Source: Sipunculus nudus (lineage: Eukaryota; Annelida; Sipuncula; Golfingiida; Sipunculidae). Taken from it: a stretch of DNA of 64,000 nucleotides. The notes under the pieces are model-generated. The model saw only the letters and a program-made list of their open reading frames with translations. It searched no databases and was not told where the DNA came from. This document shows, piece by piece, positions 1 to 8,903 of this stretch (its first letter is position 1; every line of letters starts with the position of its first letter). Made by a program: the position numbers and the translations under genes. The DNA lies in NCBI GenBank assembly GCA_026874595.1, contig JAPPUL010000024.1, positions 186,001-250,000 on the forward strand, in the 5' to 3' direction.

Positions 1-245
1 TCAGCCCGTCCCGTTTATTTATTCACAAGTTTTTACAAGGAAATGGCCGTGGCCCCCGCTACGCCAATTGATTCATCCGGTCGGCTGCGGGCCTGAATTG
101 ACATTTGGCCCGATGGACCCTACACAAAACGAGCAAACTGCGCTGATTGTCGCTCATACCTACACGTGTCTTTGTCTTACTAAAACGCGTGTCATCGTGC
201 ATTCCTGCATGACTCTGTGCATTCAGTTTTCCCTCCGTTTATAAA
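1..245. other. Low-copy segment at unit junction, no gene seen
   Basis: Together with 16939-17098 this forms about 400 bp per unit that shows no similarity to the other sub-repeats in the window. It includes an imperfect inverted pair (CGGGCC and GGCCCG near 88-113) and repeated GTGCATTC words near 197-225. No open frame, splice pattern or RNA fold that I recognise is present. The same segment recurs at 17099, 27927, 45029 and 55856. Confidence 0.6.
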
Positions 246-410
246 GTTTATATGGACATACTGACAAAGTGACCCAAGACCGAGACCAGATGACTTTACC
301 AGGTTATGGAGAAGACTCAGAGTAAGAACATAAGCTATAGTTTATGTAATTGAGGCTTTGGGTTTTAGAGATATGGCCAAATTAATGATATGTGTGTGAG
401 GGTCATGTGC

Positions 411-427
411 AGCGCCCCCTAGCGGCG
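411..427 (-). promoter_or_regulatory. CTCF-like motif in first 330-bp copy
   Basis: The forward strand reads AGCGCCCCCTAGCGGCG; the reverse complement CGCCGCTAGGGGGCGCT fits the bilaterian CTCF core (CC[AG][CG][CT]AG[AG][GT]GGC). Equivalent sites start at 17509, 28337, 45439 and 56266. Binding is not shown; this is a motif match only. Confidence 0.5.
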
Positions 428-740
428 AATTCTGGAAAATGAAAAATCGGTTTCGAGATATTAGTGTACGACATAAGATGTAACAGTTTTAAAAGGATTC
501 TTTCAAAACTGTGACCTGTAGAATGCTATATGTGAGACGCCAGAACCGGTAAGCAGGCGAATTTGATGAAAACTGAGAAACAGACGGACACACTGACAAA
601 GTGACTCAAGATTGAGTCGAAATGACTACACCAGGATTTAGGAAAGACTCAGAGGATGAAAATAAGCTTTAGTTTATGTAATTTAGGCTCACAGTTTTGG
701 AGATATGGCCAAAACATGATATGTTGGGGAGGTTTGCATA

Positions 741-760
741 CAGCGCCACCTAGCGGCTGC
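741..760 (-). promoter_or_regulatory. CTCF-like motif in second 330-bp copy
   Basis: The forward strand reads CAGCGCCACCTAGCGGCTGC; on the reverse strand the core is CCGCTAGGTGGCGCT, a good CTCF-type match. It sits 330 bp after the motif at 411, as expected for the tandem duplication. Equivalent sites start at 17839, 28667, 45769 and 56596. Confidence 0.5.
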
Positions 761-879
761 ATTCAAAAAATGGAAAAACCGTTTCGAGATAATAGTGTAG
801 GACTTATGATATGTCAGTTTCAAAATGATTCCTGCAATAATGTGGCCTTTGGCGCAAGATGAATGAAATCACGAAATAT

Positions 880-1330
880 CTCTATTCACGAGATATTTTA
901 CGAGATACTGCAAGACTTGTTATGAAATCTTGTAGTACTAGTTGAATGCTACCTGATGCAAAAAACTAGGTCTCTCTAGCTTTAGCACTGACAAAGTTAG
1001 AAAAATAAGACCCCTTAATTTCGAATATCATGACTTTTCCCCCAAAATTTATAACCATGGTTACGGCAAATTTGAGTCAGCTACACACCAGATGACAGGC
1101 CTTGGAATGACAATTAAAATGAGCTATTGTTGAAGTAGATACAACTAATAGTCACAAAGATATGAAGAAAAAACCGTTTTGATAGGTTTGATGACCTTGA
1201 CCTTGACCTTTCACTTATTTTGACCAAAAACAATAAGGCACCTAGAATTTTGGTTGTTTATCATCCCTGAAAGTTTCAAGGTGATTGTGGCAAAATTGTG
1301 GCCAGGAGAGTGATGACAAACAAACAAATG
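880..1330 (+). repeat. Module relic with X-box and nuclear-receptor-type string
   Basis: This is a diverged copy of the right half of the 2.4-kb module. It has short inverted TCTC/GAGA words near 893-905, an X-box-like palindrome ATAACCATGGTTAC (1051-1064), the TGACCTTGACCTTGACC string (1192-1214), and the tail word GTTTCAAGGTGATTGTGGC near 1273. The X-box to receptor-string spacing is 147 bp, against 148 in complete modules. It passes into the ~325-bp tandem repeats that follow. Confidence 0.7.
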
Positions 1331-2166
1331 AGGTTGATACGACCATATTTGACCAAGTGATGAAGAAAAGAAAATTTCGAGGTTTTTCGATGACCTTGTC
1401 CTTGACCTATATTGACGAAAAACGATAGAGCACCTTGCATTTTATTTTTTCGTCATCTCTGTAAGTTTCAAGGTGATTGCGGCAAAACTGTGGCTTGTAG
1501 TGTCGTAAATGTGAGACAGAACAACAAGGCCGTTGACAAAATTGACAACAACAGAGGAACAGACAGACATACTGACAAGGTGACACATGGCCAGCAAAGG
1601 CTGAGCACCCTTTGATATGGGGAATGGAAAGACGAACAAAATGAGGTAAGAATGAGGTTGATACGACAATTTGTGACAAAGTTTTGAGGAAAATACGGTT
1701 TCGAGGTTTTTTGAGGGTCTTGACCTTGACCTTTGACCTATTTCAATAAAAAACAAAAGACTGCCTAGAATTTTGCTTGTCCATCATCTCTAAAAGTTTC
1801 AAGGTTATTGCTGCAAAACTATGGCCTGTAGTGTCGTAAATGTCCGAAAGAACAACAAGGCCGTTAAAAAAATTGACAACAACCCTGAAACAGACAGACA
1901 TACTGACAAGGTGACACAAGGCCAACAAAGGATCATCATACCAGGATATGGGCAATGGAAAGACGAACAAAATGAGGTAAGAATGAGGTTGATACGACAA
2001 TTTTTAACCAAGTTATGAGGAAAATAAAATTTTGAGGTTTTTTGATGACCTTGACCTTAACCGTTTACCTTCATTAACCAAAAACAATAGGGCACCTAGA
2101 AATTTAATTCTCCATCATCTCTGAAAGTTTCAAGGTGATTGTGGCAAAATTGTGGCCAGGAGAGTG
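1330..2166 (+). repeat. Three tandem copies of a ~325-bp repeat
   Basis: Copies begin with GAGGTTGATACGAC at 1330, 1654 and 1985 (periods 324 and 331); the third is truncated and runs into (CAGA)n. Each contains a TGACCTTGACC-type string (1388, 1721, 2046) and the tail TTTCAAGGTGATTG with TGTGGC. The first two copies also share an AACAACAAGGCCGTT block and AGACAGACATACTGACAAGG. The reverse strand stays open across the first two copies, but the peptides match nothing I recognise and I do not call a gene. Confidence 0.85.
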
Positions 2167-2197
2167 CAGACAGACAGACGGACAGACAGACAGACAG

Positions 2198-2236
<39 letters not shown>
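2167..2236 (+). repeat. (CAGA)n microsatellite with CGGA interruptions
   Basis: About 70 bp of CAGA repeats with GACG interruptions, directly after the repeat tail and before a hairpin. Counterparts start at 19265, 30093, 47195 and 58022. Read on the reverse strand it gives spurious CLSVCLSV peptides. Confidence 0.95.
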
Positions 2237-2254
2237 TACGCAACTGAGCAATAT

Positions 2255-2283
2255 GCTTGCCGAAATCTTTGATTCCGGCAAGC
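2255..2283 (+). repeat. Single ~30-nt hairpin after the microsatellite
   Basis: GCTTGCCGAAATC and GATTCCGGCAAGC are near-complementary arms. This is the same palindrome as in the hairpin minisatellites at 15311 and 16768, here as a single copy. The recurring order microsatellite then hairpin suggests this is the right end of a mobile-element-like module. Confidence 0.7.
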
Positions 2284-2312
2284 AACTAGCTGCAAAAGTC
2301 GCGGTGTTATCA

Positions 2313-3201
2313 GCAGTTACGTGAAATCATGTTTTTTTCTCGCTTGACGAGATATAGTACGAGATTTGGCAAGACGAGCAGTTTTATTATGTCAAGACGG
2401 CCAAACGTTACGAAATGGCGAAAACTAGATCCGTCTAGCTGTAAAATCGCCGAGTTATAAGCATTTCCGTGTACTCTCGTGTTTTCTCGTTTGACGAGAT
2501 ATGGTGCAGGATTTGGCCAGTCTTGTAGATTTGTCATATCAAACTCTCTAAATGTTATGAAATGGCGAAAACTACATCTGTCTAGCTGTAAAAGTTGCCG
2601 AGTTATTAGCATTTCTGTGAAATCTCCTTTTTTATCGTTTGACGAGATATGGTGCGAGATTTGGCCAGTCTTGCAGGTTTGTCATGTCAAGCCGTCCAAA
2701 TGTTAATGAATGCCAAAAACTAGACCTGTCTAGCCGTGAAAGTCGCCGACTTATATGCATTTCTGTGAAATCTCGTTTTTCCACATTTGACCAGATGTAG
2801 TGCGAGATTTCGCCAAGTATCGCAGTTTTACTATGTCAAGTTGGCCAAATGTTACCAAATGCCAAAAACTAGACCTGAGTAGCTGTAAAAGTCGCCTAGT
2901 TATAAGCATTTCCATGATATCTCGTTTTTTTCTCGCTTGACGAGATATGGTGCGAGATTTGGCCTGATTTCTTTTCTGGCGTGTCAAGCTGGTCATATGT
3001 TATGAAATGCCGAAAACTAGACCTGTGTAGCTGTAAAAGTCGCCGAGTTATAAGCATTTCCGTGAAATCTCGGTTTTTCTCGTTTGACGATAAACCGAGC
3101 GAAATTTGACGAGACTTGCAATTGAATGACTTATAACCAAGGGGAAGCAGCCTTATGCAAAAAACTAGACCCTTGAAACATAAATATTAACCGAGATAGA
3201 A
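2313..3201 (+). repeat. Six tandem monomers of ~148 bp
   Basis: Monomers start with GCATTTC(C/T)GTGAAATCTCG-like words at 2313, 2461, 2609, 2757, 2906 and 3054 (periods 148, 148, 148, 149, 148). Each holds the small hairpin TCTCG-TTTGA-CGAGA or a variant, then GGTGCGAGATTTGG, a CAAATGTTA word, AAAACTAGA and a CTGTAAAAGTCGCCGAGTTA end. The monomers are clearly diverged, so this array is old. The 148-bp length is close to the DNA length of one nucleosome core. Confidence 0.9.
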
Positions 3202-3249
3202 GCCAAAAACTGCATATTTTCAGATCGTCAAGTTTAACCCACAAATTTG

Positions 3250-3411
3250 GTAACCATGGTAACGGCAGCACACAGCTACATGTGCGGAGGAATAAGCCAA
3301 TGTTCCTAGTTTAAGATACAACGATAAAAATTGTGCCATGTTTAAAATTATTGTAGATATTGCAGAAAAATGATATGTGTTAGTGTTTCAGGTACCACGC
3401 CCCCTGGTGGC
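3250..3411 (-). promoter_or_regulatory. X-box plus CTCF-like motif pair
   Basis: GTAACCATGGTAAC at 3250-3263 resembles the RFX X-box palindrome GTTGCCATGGCAAC. CCACGCCCCCTGGTGGC at 3395-3411 is, on the reverse strand, GCCACCAGGGGGCGTGG, a near-perfect CTCF core. The 145-bp spacing is the same as in the four complete modules. Copies of the CTCF-like site start at 20493, 31321, 48423 and 59250. Confidence 0.5.
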
Positions 3412-3849
3412 TATTTCCAAAAAATGAAAAACTGATTTCGAGATATTTATAAATAACACAAAATATATCAATTTCAAAGCCATTGTTAAAAAAATGCAAC
3501 CTGTAGGTCATATTTAATGAAATCTCGAAGACTCTCGTTTGACGAGAAACGGTGCGAGATTTTGCAAGATTTTTGATTGGATCACCGAGAGCTCACCAAG
3601 GGCTACAAGATGCAAAAAATTGACCTCTCCAGCATAAAAACTGACAGAGTTAGAAGCTGAAAACTGCATATTTTCAAAATTCAAAAGTTTTACCCCAAAA
3701 ATAGAGAAATCTGGCAATAGCGCACTTTGGCACCTATGCGCAAAAATAAGCCCATGGTACCCAGTTGAAGGTGCTGTGATGGAAATGGCCCAATGTTTAA
3801 TAGTTCTGGAGGTATAGCACCAAAACAAATTTTCATGTTTTTTCATCTG

Positions 3850-4157
3850 CAACGCCCCCTGGCGGCCATTTCCAAAATCTGAAAAAACAATTTCGAGATA
3901 TTCTTGTGTTACATAAAATATCTCAGAATCAGTACGATTGCTGCAAATTTGAAAAATATCAGGAAATTCCATGATTTCTCCCTGAAATTGCGTAACCATG
4001 GTAACAGCAAATTTAAGTAAGCTACATGTCAAAAGAAAGGCCAGGTGATGACGAAATAAATGAGCTATTGCAGAAGTGGATAAGCCTATTTATGGCGAAG
4101 TTATAGTGCAAAAACCGTTAACCATACCTGTCGTGACCTTGACCTTGACCTTTGACC
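3850..4157 (-). promoter_or_regulatory. CTCF-like, X-box and nuclear-receptor-type cassette
   Basis: CAACGCCCCCTGGCGGCC (3850-3867) reads GGCCGCCAGGGGGCG on the reverse strand. GTAACCATGGTAAC lies at 3992-4005. The string TGACCTTGACCTTGACC continuing to 4157 contains, on the reverse strand, GGTCAAAGGTCA (a DR1-type pair) and TCAAGGTCA (an extended half-site of the ERR/SF-1 type). Motif evidence only. Confidence 0.5.
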
Positions 4158-4254
4158 TATTTTAACCAAAAACAATAGGGCACCTAGAAATTATGTTTTT
4201 CATCATCCCTGTAAGTTTCAAGGTGATTGTGGCAAAATTGTGGCCAGGAGAGTG

Positions 4255-4278
4255 CAGACAAACAAACAAACAGACTAG
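4255..4278 (+). repeat. CAGA/CAAA microsatellite
   Basis: A short CAGACAAACAAACAAACAGA tract between the preceding tail and the module head CTAGACGACCATAGGTCG. The head has a small inverted repeat, CGACC-ATA-GGTCG. The same junction recurs at 6606-6660 and 9000-9060. Confidence 0.85.
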
Positions 4279-4740
4279 ACGACCATAGGTCGGGACTTGC
4301 CGGAAGTAGAAATTAGAAAGTCAAACTAACAGACAACAAACAGCAGAAAGGCAAAAAACATTTGGAACAGGTCAAATGACCAACCCCTATTGTTTAGAAA
4401 ACATAAGCACATCTTTATGTGGTTTTACTGATTTTCAAAAGTCGCAGACGAGTAGACAGACAAACAGACAGACAGACAGAAAAAAAACTCCAGGTGAAGG
4501 TCGTGTACTCATGCCATACAAAATTGAAAGCATGAATAAAATAAGCCACAGTCTATTCGAATAAAAATTCTTCATACTTTGAATTTCATGAATTGTAACC
4601 TACATAAGGTCACTATGGTAAAGGAAGAATATGAAAGAGTAACCAAGAGGATAAACGCATTAAATCTAGTTTCAGATGCTACAATCAAAGTTGTGACACA
4701 GTTTATAGTTTTGGAGATATGGTACAATAATGGTTACTGC

Positions 4741-4756
4741 AGCGGCATCTGGGTGG
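4741..4756 (-). promoter_or_regulatory. Decayed CTCF-like site of module A
   Basis: Module A reads CAGCGGCATCTGGGTGG where module B has CAGCGCCATCTGGTGG, a good CTCF-type match. A C-to-G change and an inserted G spoil the core. All five macrosatellite units share this decay, so it predates the amplification. Confidence 0.5.
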
Positions 4757-4803
4757 TTATTTTCCAAAATGATAAAAGTAAGCTTCGCGAAATTTTATTA
4801 GTA

Positions 4804-4805
<2 letters not shown>

Positions 4806-4835
<30 letters not shown>
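4806..4835 (+). repeat. (TTA)10 microsatellite
   Basis: Thirty bases of TTA repeats in module A; the same length is seen at 21904, 32732, 49834 and 60661. The matching tract of module B has 19 or 20 copies, so module A is stable while module B varies. Confidence 0.95.
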
Positions 4836-4838
<3 letters not shown>

Positions 4839-5008
4839 GATGTATAATTTATATTTAACCCCTACCCCTAATTGCAAACCGGATATCCGTCCCTGATTTG
4901 ACACACCCAACTGCAAATCGGATCCGTCCCTGATATTAAAGTTGTGATTGTGCTTACCAGCAACACTATCTCTGCATTCCGTAACATTTGGGGGAGCCTC
5001 TCTCTTTG

Positions 5009-5034
5009 TTTTTTTTTTTTTTTTTTTTTTTTTT
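5009..5034 (+). repeat. Poly-T tract, 26 T in L1
   Basis: A homopolymer whose length separates the unit types: 26 here, 46 at 22107-22152 (S2), 27 at 32935-32961 (L3), 46 at 50037-50082 (S4) and 29 at 60864-60892 (unit 5). Homopolymer lengths are prone to sequencing error, but the two classes are well apart. Confidence 0.9.
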
Positions 5035-5068
5035 AAGGGATTATCCTTTACAACAGGTCATTAAGCTC

Positions 5069-5227
5069 TCAATGCATTGAAATCCTCAAAGTGCAGCCAC
5101 ACAAAGAATGAAAAGAGGCCACCACCAAAAGCACAGGTGGGATCAATCCGGATTGTGTCTTTTCATGGACCATCGCACATCCATAGAACAAAGCTCCAAC
5201 TGTCAAATGTAATGCCCCTGCCGACAT
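5069..5227 (-). other. Small reverse-strand open frame, 52 codons, exon-like relic or chance
   Basis: Reading from an ATG at 5227 to a TGA at 5069, the peptide begins MSAGALHLTVGALFYGCAMV and holds two hydrophobic stretches. Module B (7460-7618 region) keeps the frame open with three amino-acid changes and no silent ones. The third module (about 13816-13883) keeps only the first 22 codons, with three silent and two replacement changes, before a different sequence follows. An in-frame stop precedes the ATG. I do not recognise a protein family. It may be a captured exon fragment, or chance. Confidence 0.2.
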
Positions 5228-5261
5228 TTACTATTACATACTGCCATCGCTTATGGTCATG

Positions 5262-6000
5262 GCAATTGGATGTACTTTTTTTATTTGAAGAAAAACGATG
5301 CAAGATTCGAAGAAACTTACAATATAATCATATAATGTGACCGAGAATGTTAGACGCTATCAAATGCTGAAAACTATAAGTCTTCCACATAAAAATAACA
5401 CAATTATAGGCGTTTCTTTGAATGGTCCCATGTTCTCGTTTGACAAGAAATGGTGCGAGATATGACGAGATATTCACTTTTATCACTTAAAACTAGTCAA
5501 ATGATTCTTGAACAATAGAAAAATAAAATATCTAGCATGAAAATGACCGACATAAAGACATTTGTTTGAAATCTAAAATATTCTCGTTTGGCGGGAGATG
5601 ATACGAGATGTGGCGAGATTTGCAGTGTAATCATGTCCAGCTTCTGAAATACTACCAAATGCTGAAAACTACTCCATTTTAGCATTAACCGTGATCAAGT
5701 TATAAGCATTTCTGTGAAATCTCGTAATTTCGCGTTTGGTAAAATCCGAGCGTGATTTGACGAGAATTGCAATGGAATGGCTTAGAACCAAGAGAAAGCA
5801 GTCTTATGATAAAAACTAGACCCTTAAAGCATAAATATTAACCGAGATAGAAGCCAAAAACTACATATTTTCAGATCGTCAAGTTTAACCCCAAAATTTG
5901 GTAACCATGGTAACGGCAGCACAAGGCTATATGTAGGAAGGAATAAGGCAATGATCCTAGTTTTAGATGCGACAAAGAAAATTGTTATATGCTTAATATT
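5262..6000 (+). repeat. 148-bp monomers of module A
   Basis: Monomer starts at 5262, 5410, 5558, 5706 and 5853, with steps of 148, 148, 148 and 147. The hairpin word TTCTCGTTTGACAAGAAA and its variants, AAAATGCTGAAAACT, and a TATAAGCATTTC-type junction recur. The fifth monomer carries the first X-box at offset 48. Confidence 0.85.
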
Positions 6001-6511
6001 TTTTTAGATATTGCGGAAAAATGAAAAGTTGTAGTGTTTCCGGTACCACGCCCCCTGGTGGCTATTTTCGAAAAATGAAAAAACAAGTTCGAGATAATAC
6101 AGAAAAACAGAAAATATGTCACTTTTAGAACATAAGCTGTAAAACTGCCACCTCTAAATCGTATTTAATGAAATCTCGAAAAATCTCGTTTGACGAAAAA
6201 TGGCACGAGATTTTGCGAGACTTGCATTAATTTTCCATAGAGCATATAAAATGCTACACAATGCAAAAAACTAGACCTCACTAACTTAAAAAATGAGAAA
6301 TTTGGAGTGAAATTTTCGAATTTTCCAATTTCCCCCCAAAAATACGTTACCATGGTAACAATTGAACGGAAAAATTTGATAGCAATTGGAAAGCTAACAT
6401 AAAGAGGAGTAAAATGAGCTACAGATTATGCGGCTACGATTATTATTGACGAAGATATGAAGAAAATAAAAATTTTAGGTGTTTTGGTGACACTGACCTT
6501 GACCTTTCACC
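5901..6511 (-). promoter_or_regulatory. Motif cassette of module A: X-box, CTCF-like, X-box, receptor string
   Basis: GTAACCATGGTAAC at 5901, CCACGCCCCCTGGTGGC at 6046, GTTACCATGGTAAC at 6346 and TGACCTTGACCTTTCACC at 6494. Start-to-start spacings are 145, 300 and 148. Relative to the monomer start at 5853 the offsets are 48, 193, 493 and 641, which are 48, 45, 49 and 49 modulo 148. The CTCF-like core is on the reverse strand. Function is inferred from motif similarity only. Confidence 0.5.
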
Positions 6512-6605
6512 GATCATGACCAAAAACAATAGGCTCCGAGAAGAATCGATTTTACACTTAATGTAAAAGTTTCAGAGCGATTGCTTTAAAATTGTGGCTT
6601 GTAGC

Positions 6606-6648
6606 GCACAGACATACAGACAGACAGACAGACAAACAAACAAACAAA
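6606..6648 (+). repeat. CAGA/CAAA microsatellite between modules A and B
   Basis: ACAGACATACAGACAGACAG followed by CAAA repeats, directly before the module B head. It marks the junction of the two tandem modules. Confidence 0.9.
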
Positions 6649-7110
6649 CTAGACGACCATAGGTCGGGACTTGCCGGAAGTAGAAATTAGAAAGTCAAAC
6701 TAACAGACAACAAACAGTAGAAAGGCAAAAAACATTTGGAACAGGTCAAATGACCAACCCCTATTGTTTGGAAAACATAAACACATCTTTATGTGGTTTT
6801 ACTGAATTTCAAAAGTCGCAGACGAGTAGACAGACAAACAGCCAGACAGACAGAAAAAAAAACTCCAGGTGAAGGTCGTGTACTCATGCCATACAAAATT
6901 GAAAGCATGAATAAAATAAGCCACAGTCTATTCGAATAATTCTTCATACTTTGAATTTCATGAATTGTAACCTACACAAGGTCACCATGGTAAGGGAAGA
7001 ATATGAAAGAGCAACCAAGAGGATAAACCGTTAAATCTAGTTTCAGATGCTACAATCAAAGTTGTGACACAGTTTATAGTTTTGGAGATATGGTACAATA
7101 ATGATTACTG

Positions 7111-7126
7111 CAGCGCCATCTGGTGG
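7111..7126 (-). promoter_or_regulatory. Intact CTCF-like site of module B
   Basis: CAGCGCCATCTGGTGG reads CCACCAGATGGCGCTG on the reverse strand, a strong CTCF-type core. Counterparts start at 24229, 35038, 52159 and 62969. The module A copy of this site (4741) is decayed. Confidence 0.5.
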
Positions 7127-7173
7127 TTATTTTCCAAAATGATAAAAGTAAGCTTCGCGAAATTTTATTAGTA

Positions 7174-7175
<2 letters not shown>

Positions 7176-7232
<57 letters not shown>
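7176..7232 (+). repeat. (TTA)19 microsatellite
   Basis: Nineteen TTA copies here and in S2 (24294-24350) and S4 (52224-52280), but twenty in L3 (35103-35162) and unit 5 (63034-63093). Confidence 0.95.
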
Positions 7233-7234
<2 letters not shown>

Positions 7235-8292
7235 TTTATATGATGTATAATTTATATTTAACCCCTACCCCCAACTGCAAACCGGATATCCGTCCCTGAT
7301 TTGACACACCCAACTGCAAATCGGGGATCCGTCCCTGATATTATAGTTGTGATTGTGCTTACCAGCAACACTATCTCTGCATTCAGTAACATTTCGGGGA
7401 GCCTCTCTCTTTGTTTTTTTTTTTAAAGGGATTATCCTTTACAACAGGTCATTAAGCTCTCAATGCATTGAAATCCTCAAAGTGCGGCCATACAAACCAT
7501 GAAAAGAGGCCACCACCAAAAGCACAGGTGGGATCAATCCGAATTGTGTCTTTTCATGGACCATCGCACATCCATAGAACAAAGCTCCAACTGTCAAATG
7601 TAATGCCCCTGCCGACATTTACTATCACATACTGCCATCGCCTATGGTCATGGCAATTGGATGTAATTTTTTTATTTGAAGAAAAACGATGCAAGATTTG
7701 AAGAAACTTACAATATAATCATATAATGTGACCGAGAATGTTAGACGCTATCAAATGCTGAAAACTTTAAGTCTTCCACATAAAAATAACACAATTATAG
7801 GCGTTTCTTTGAATGGTCCCATGTTCTCGTTTGACAAGAAATGGTGCGAGATATGACGAGACATTCACTTTTGTCACTTAAAACTAGTCAAATGATTCTT
7901 GAACAATAGAAAAATAAAATATCTAGCATGAAAATGACCGAGATAAAGACATTTGTTTGAAATCTAAAATATTCTCGTTTGGCGGGAGATGATACGAGAT
8001 GTGGCGAGATTTGCAGTGTAATCATGTCCAGCTTCTGAAATGCTTCCAAATGCTGAAAACTACTCCATTTTAGCATTAACCGTGATCAAGCTATAAGCAT
8101 TTCTGTGAAATCTCGTAATTTCTCGTTTGGCAATAAACCGAGCGAGATTTGACGAGACTTGCAATTAAATGGCTTAGAACCAAGAGAAAGCAGCCTTATG
8201 CAAAAAACTAGACCCTTAAAACATAAATATTAACCGAGATAGAAGCCAAAAACTACATATTTTCAGATCGTCAAGTTTAACCCAAAAATTTG

Positions 8293-8903
8293 GTAACCAT
8301 GGCAACGGCCGCACAAGGCTATATGTCGGATGGAATAAGGCAATGATCCTAGTTTTAGATGCGACAAAAAAAATTGTTATTTGCTTAATATTTTTTAAGA
8401 TATTGCGGAAAAATGATAAGTTGTAGTGTTTCCAGTACCACGCCCCCTGGTGGCTATTTTCGAAAAATGAAAAAACAAGTTCGAGATAATACAGAACAAC
8501 AGAAAATTTGTCACTTTCAGAACCTCAGCTGTAAAACTGCGACCTCTAGATCGTATTTAATGAAATCTCGAAAAGTCTCATTTGACGACAAATGGCACGA
8601 GATTTTGCGAGACTTGCATTAATTTAGCACAGAGCGTATAAAATGCTACACAATGCAAAAAACTAGAGCTCTCTAACTTAAAAATTGAGAAATTTGGAGG
8701 GAAATTTTCGAATTTTCTGATTTTCCCCCAAAAATACGTTACCATGGTAACCATTGACCGGACATATTTTCTAGCACATGGAAAGCTAACATAATGAGGA
8801 ATAAAATGAGCTACAGATTTAGCAGCTACGATTATTATTGACGAAGATATGAAGAAAAATCTGTTTTAAGAGTTTTTGGTAACCCTGACCTTGACCTTTG
8901 AAC
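8293..8903 (-). promoter_or_regulatory. Motif cassette of module B
   Basis: GTAACCATGGCAAC at 8293 (closest of all copies to the RFX X-box consensus), CCACGCCCCCTGGTGGC at 8438, GTTACCATGGTAAC at 8738 and TGACCTTGACCTTTGAAC at 8886. Spacings are again 145, 300 and 148; offsets from the monomer start at 8245 are 48, 193, 493 and 641. The receptor-type pair is weakened at its end (GAAC instead of GACC). Confidence 0.5.

Larger units (their letters stand above)
246..910 (+). repeat. Two direct copies of a ~330-bp repeat
   Basis: The stretch beginning GGACATACTGACAAAGTGAC at 254 recurs, diverged, as GGACACACTGACAAAGTGAC at 586. Shared landmarks follow in order: AGACTCAGAG, a TAGTTTATGTAATT run, GAGATATGGCCAAA, and a CTCF-like motif at 411 and 741. 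The copies differ by many substitutions, so this duplication is far older than the amplification of the macrosatellite units. Confidence 0.8.
3202..4254 (+). repeat. Module with two CTCF-like motifs and two X-boxes
   Basis: It continues the 148-bp register: 3202 is 148 bp after 3054. It contains an X-box at 3250, a CTCF-like motif at 3395 (145 bp later), a 148-type hairpin stretch near 3515-3560, a second CTCF-like motif at 3850, an X-box at 3992 and the receptor-type string at 4134-4157 (its last 18 bp start 148 bp after the X-box). It looks like a fusion of the left half of one module with the right half of another. A 172-codon reverse-strand open frame (3514-4032) runs across these motifs and matches no family I know. 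Confidence 0.8.
4275..6648 (+). repeat. 2.4-kb module A (tandem with module B)
   Basis: Order of parts: head CTAGACGACCATAGGTCG, CAGA tract (4453-4480), a decayed CTCF-like site (4741), (TTA)10 at 4806-4835, a short direct repeat around TCCGTCCCTGAT (two copies near 4889 and 4925), poly-T (5009-5034), a block shared with module B and the third module (5164-5265), 148-bp monomers from 5262, 5410, 5558, 5706 and 5853, then the X-box/CTCF/X-box/receptor cassette, the tail and CAGA/CAAA. Module B is a diverged direct copy about 2.39 kb further on. No gene is called. Confidence 0.9.

Noticed and set aside
2104-2295. Cysteine/serine/leucine-rich CLSVCLSV peptides at several places
   Set aside because: Translation of (CAGA)n on the reverse strand.
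3514-4032. 172-codon reverse-strand open frame kept in all five units
   Set aside because: Its conservation only reflects the near identity of the units. It crosses the CTCF-like and X-box motifs and shows no recognisable family or signal.
4856-4868. Telomere-like TTTAACCCCTACCCC
   Set aside because: A single occurrence per module, not a TTAGGG array.
5430-5460. CENP-B-box-like word near the TCTCGTTTGACGAGA hairpin in 148-bp monomers
   Set aside because: The required NTTCG-N4-A-N2-CGGG pattern is not met in the monomers I checked.
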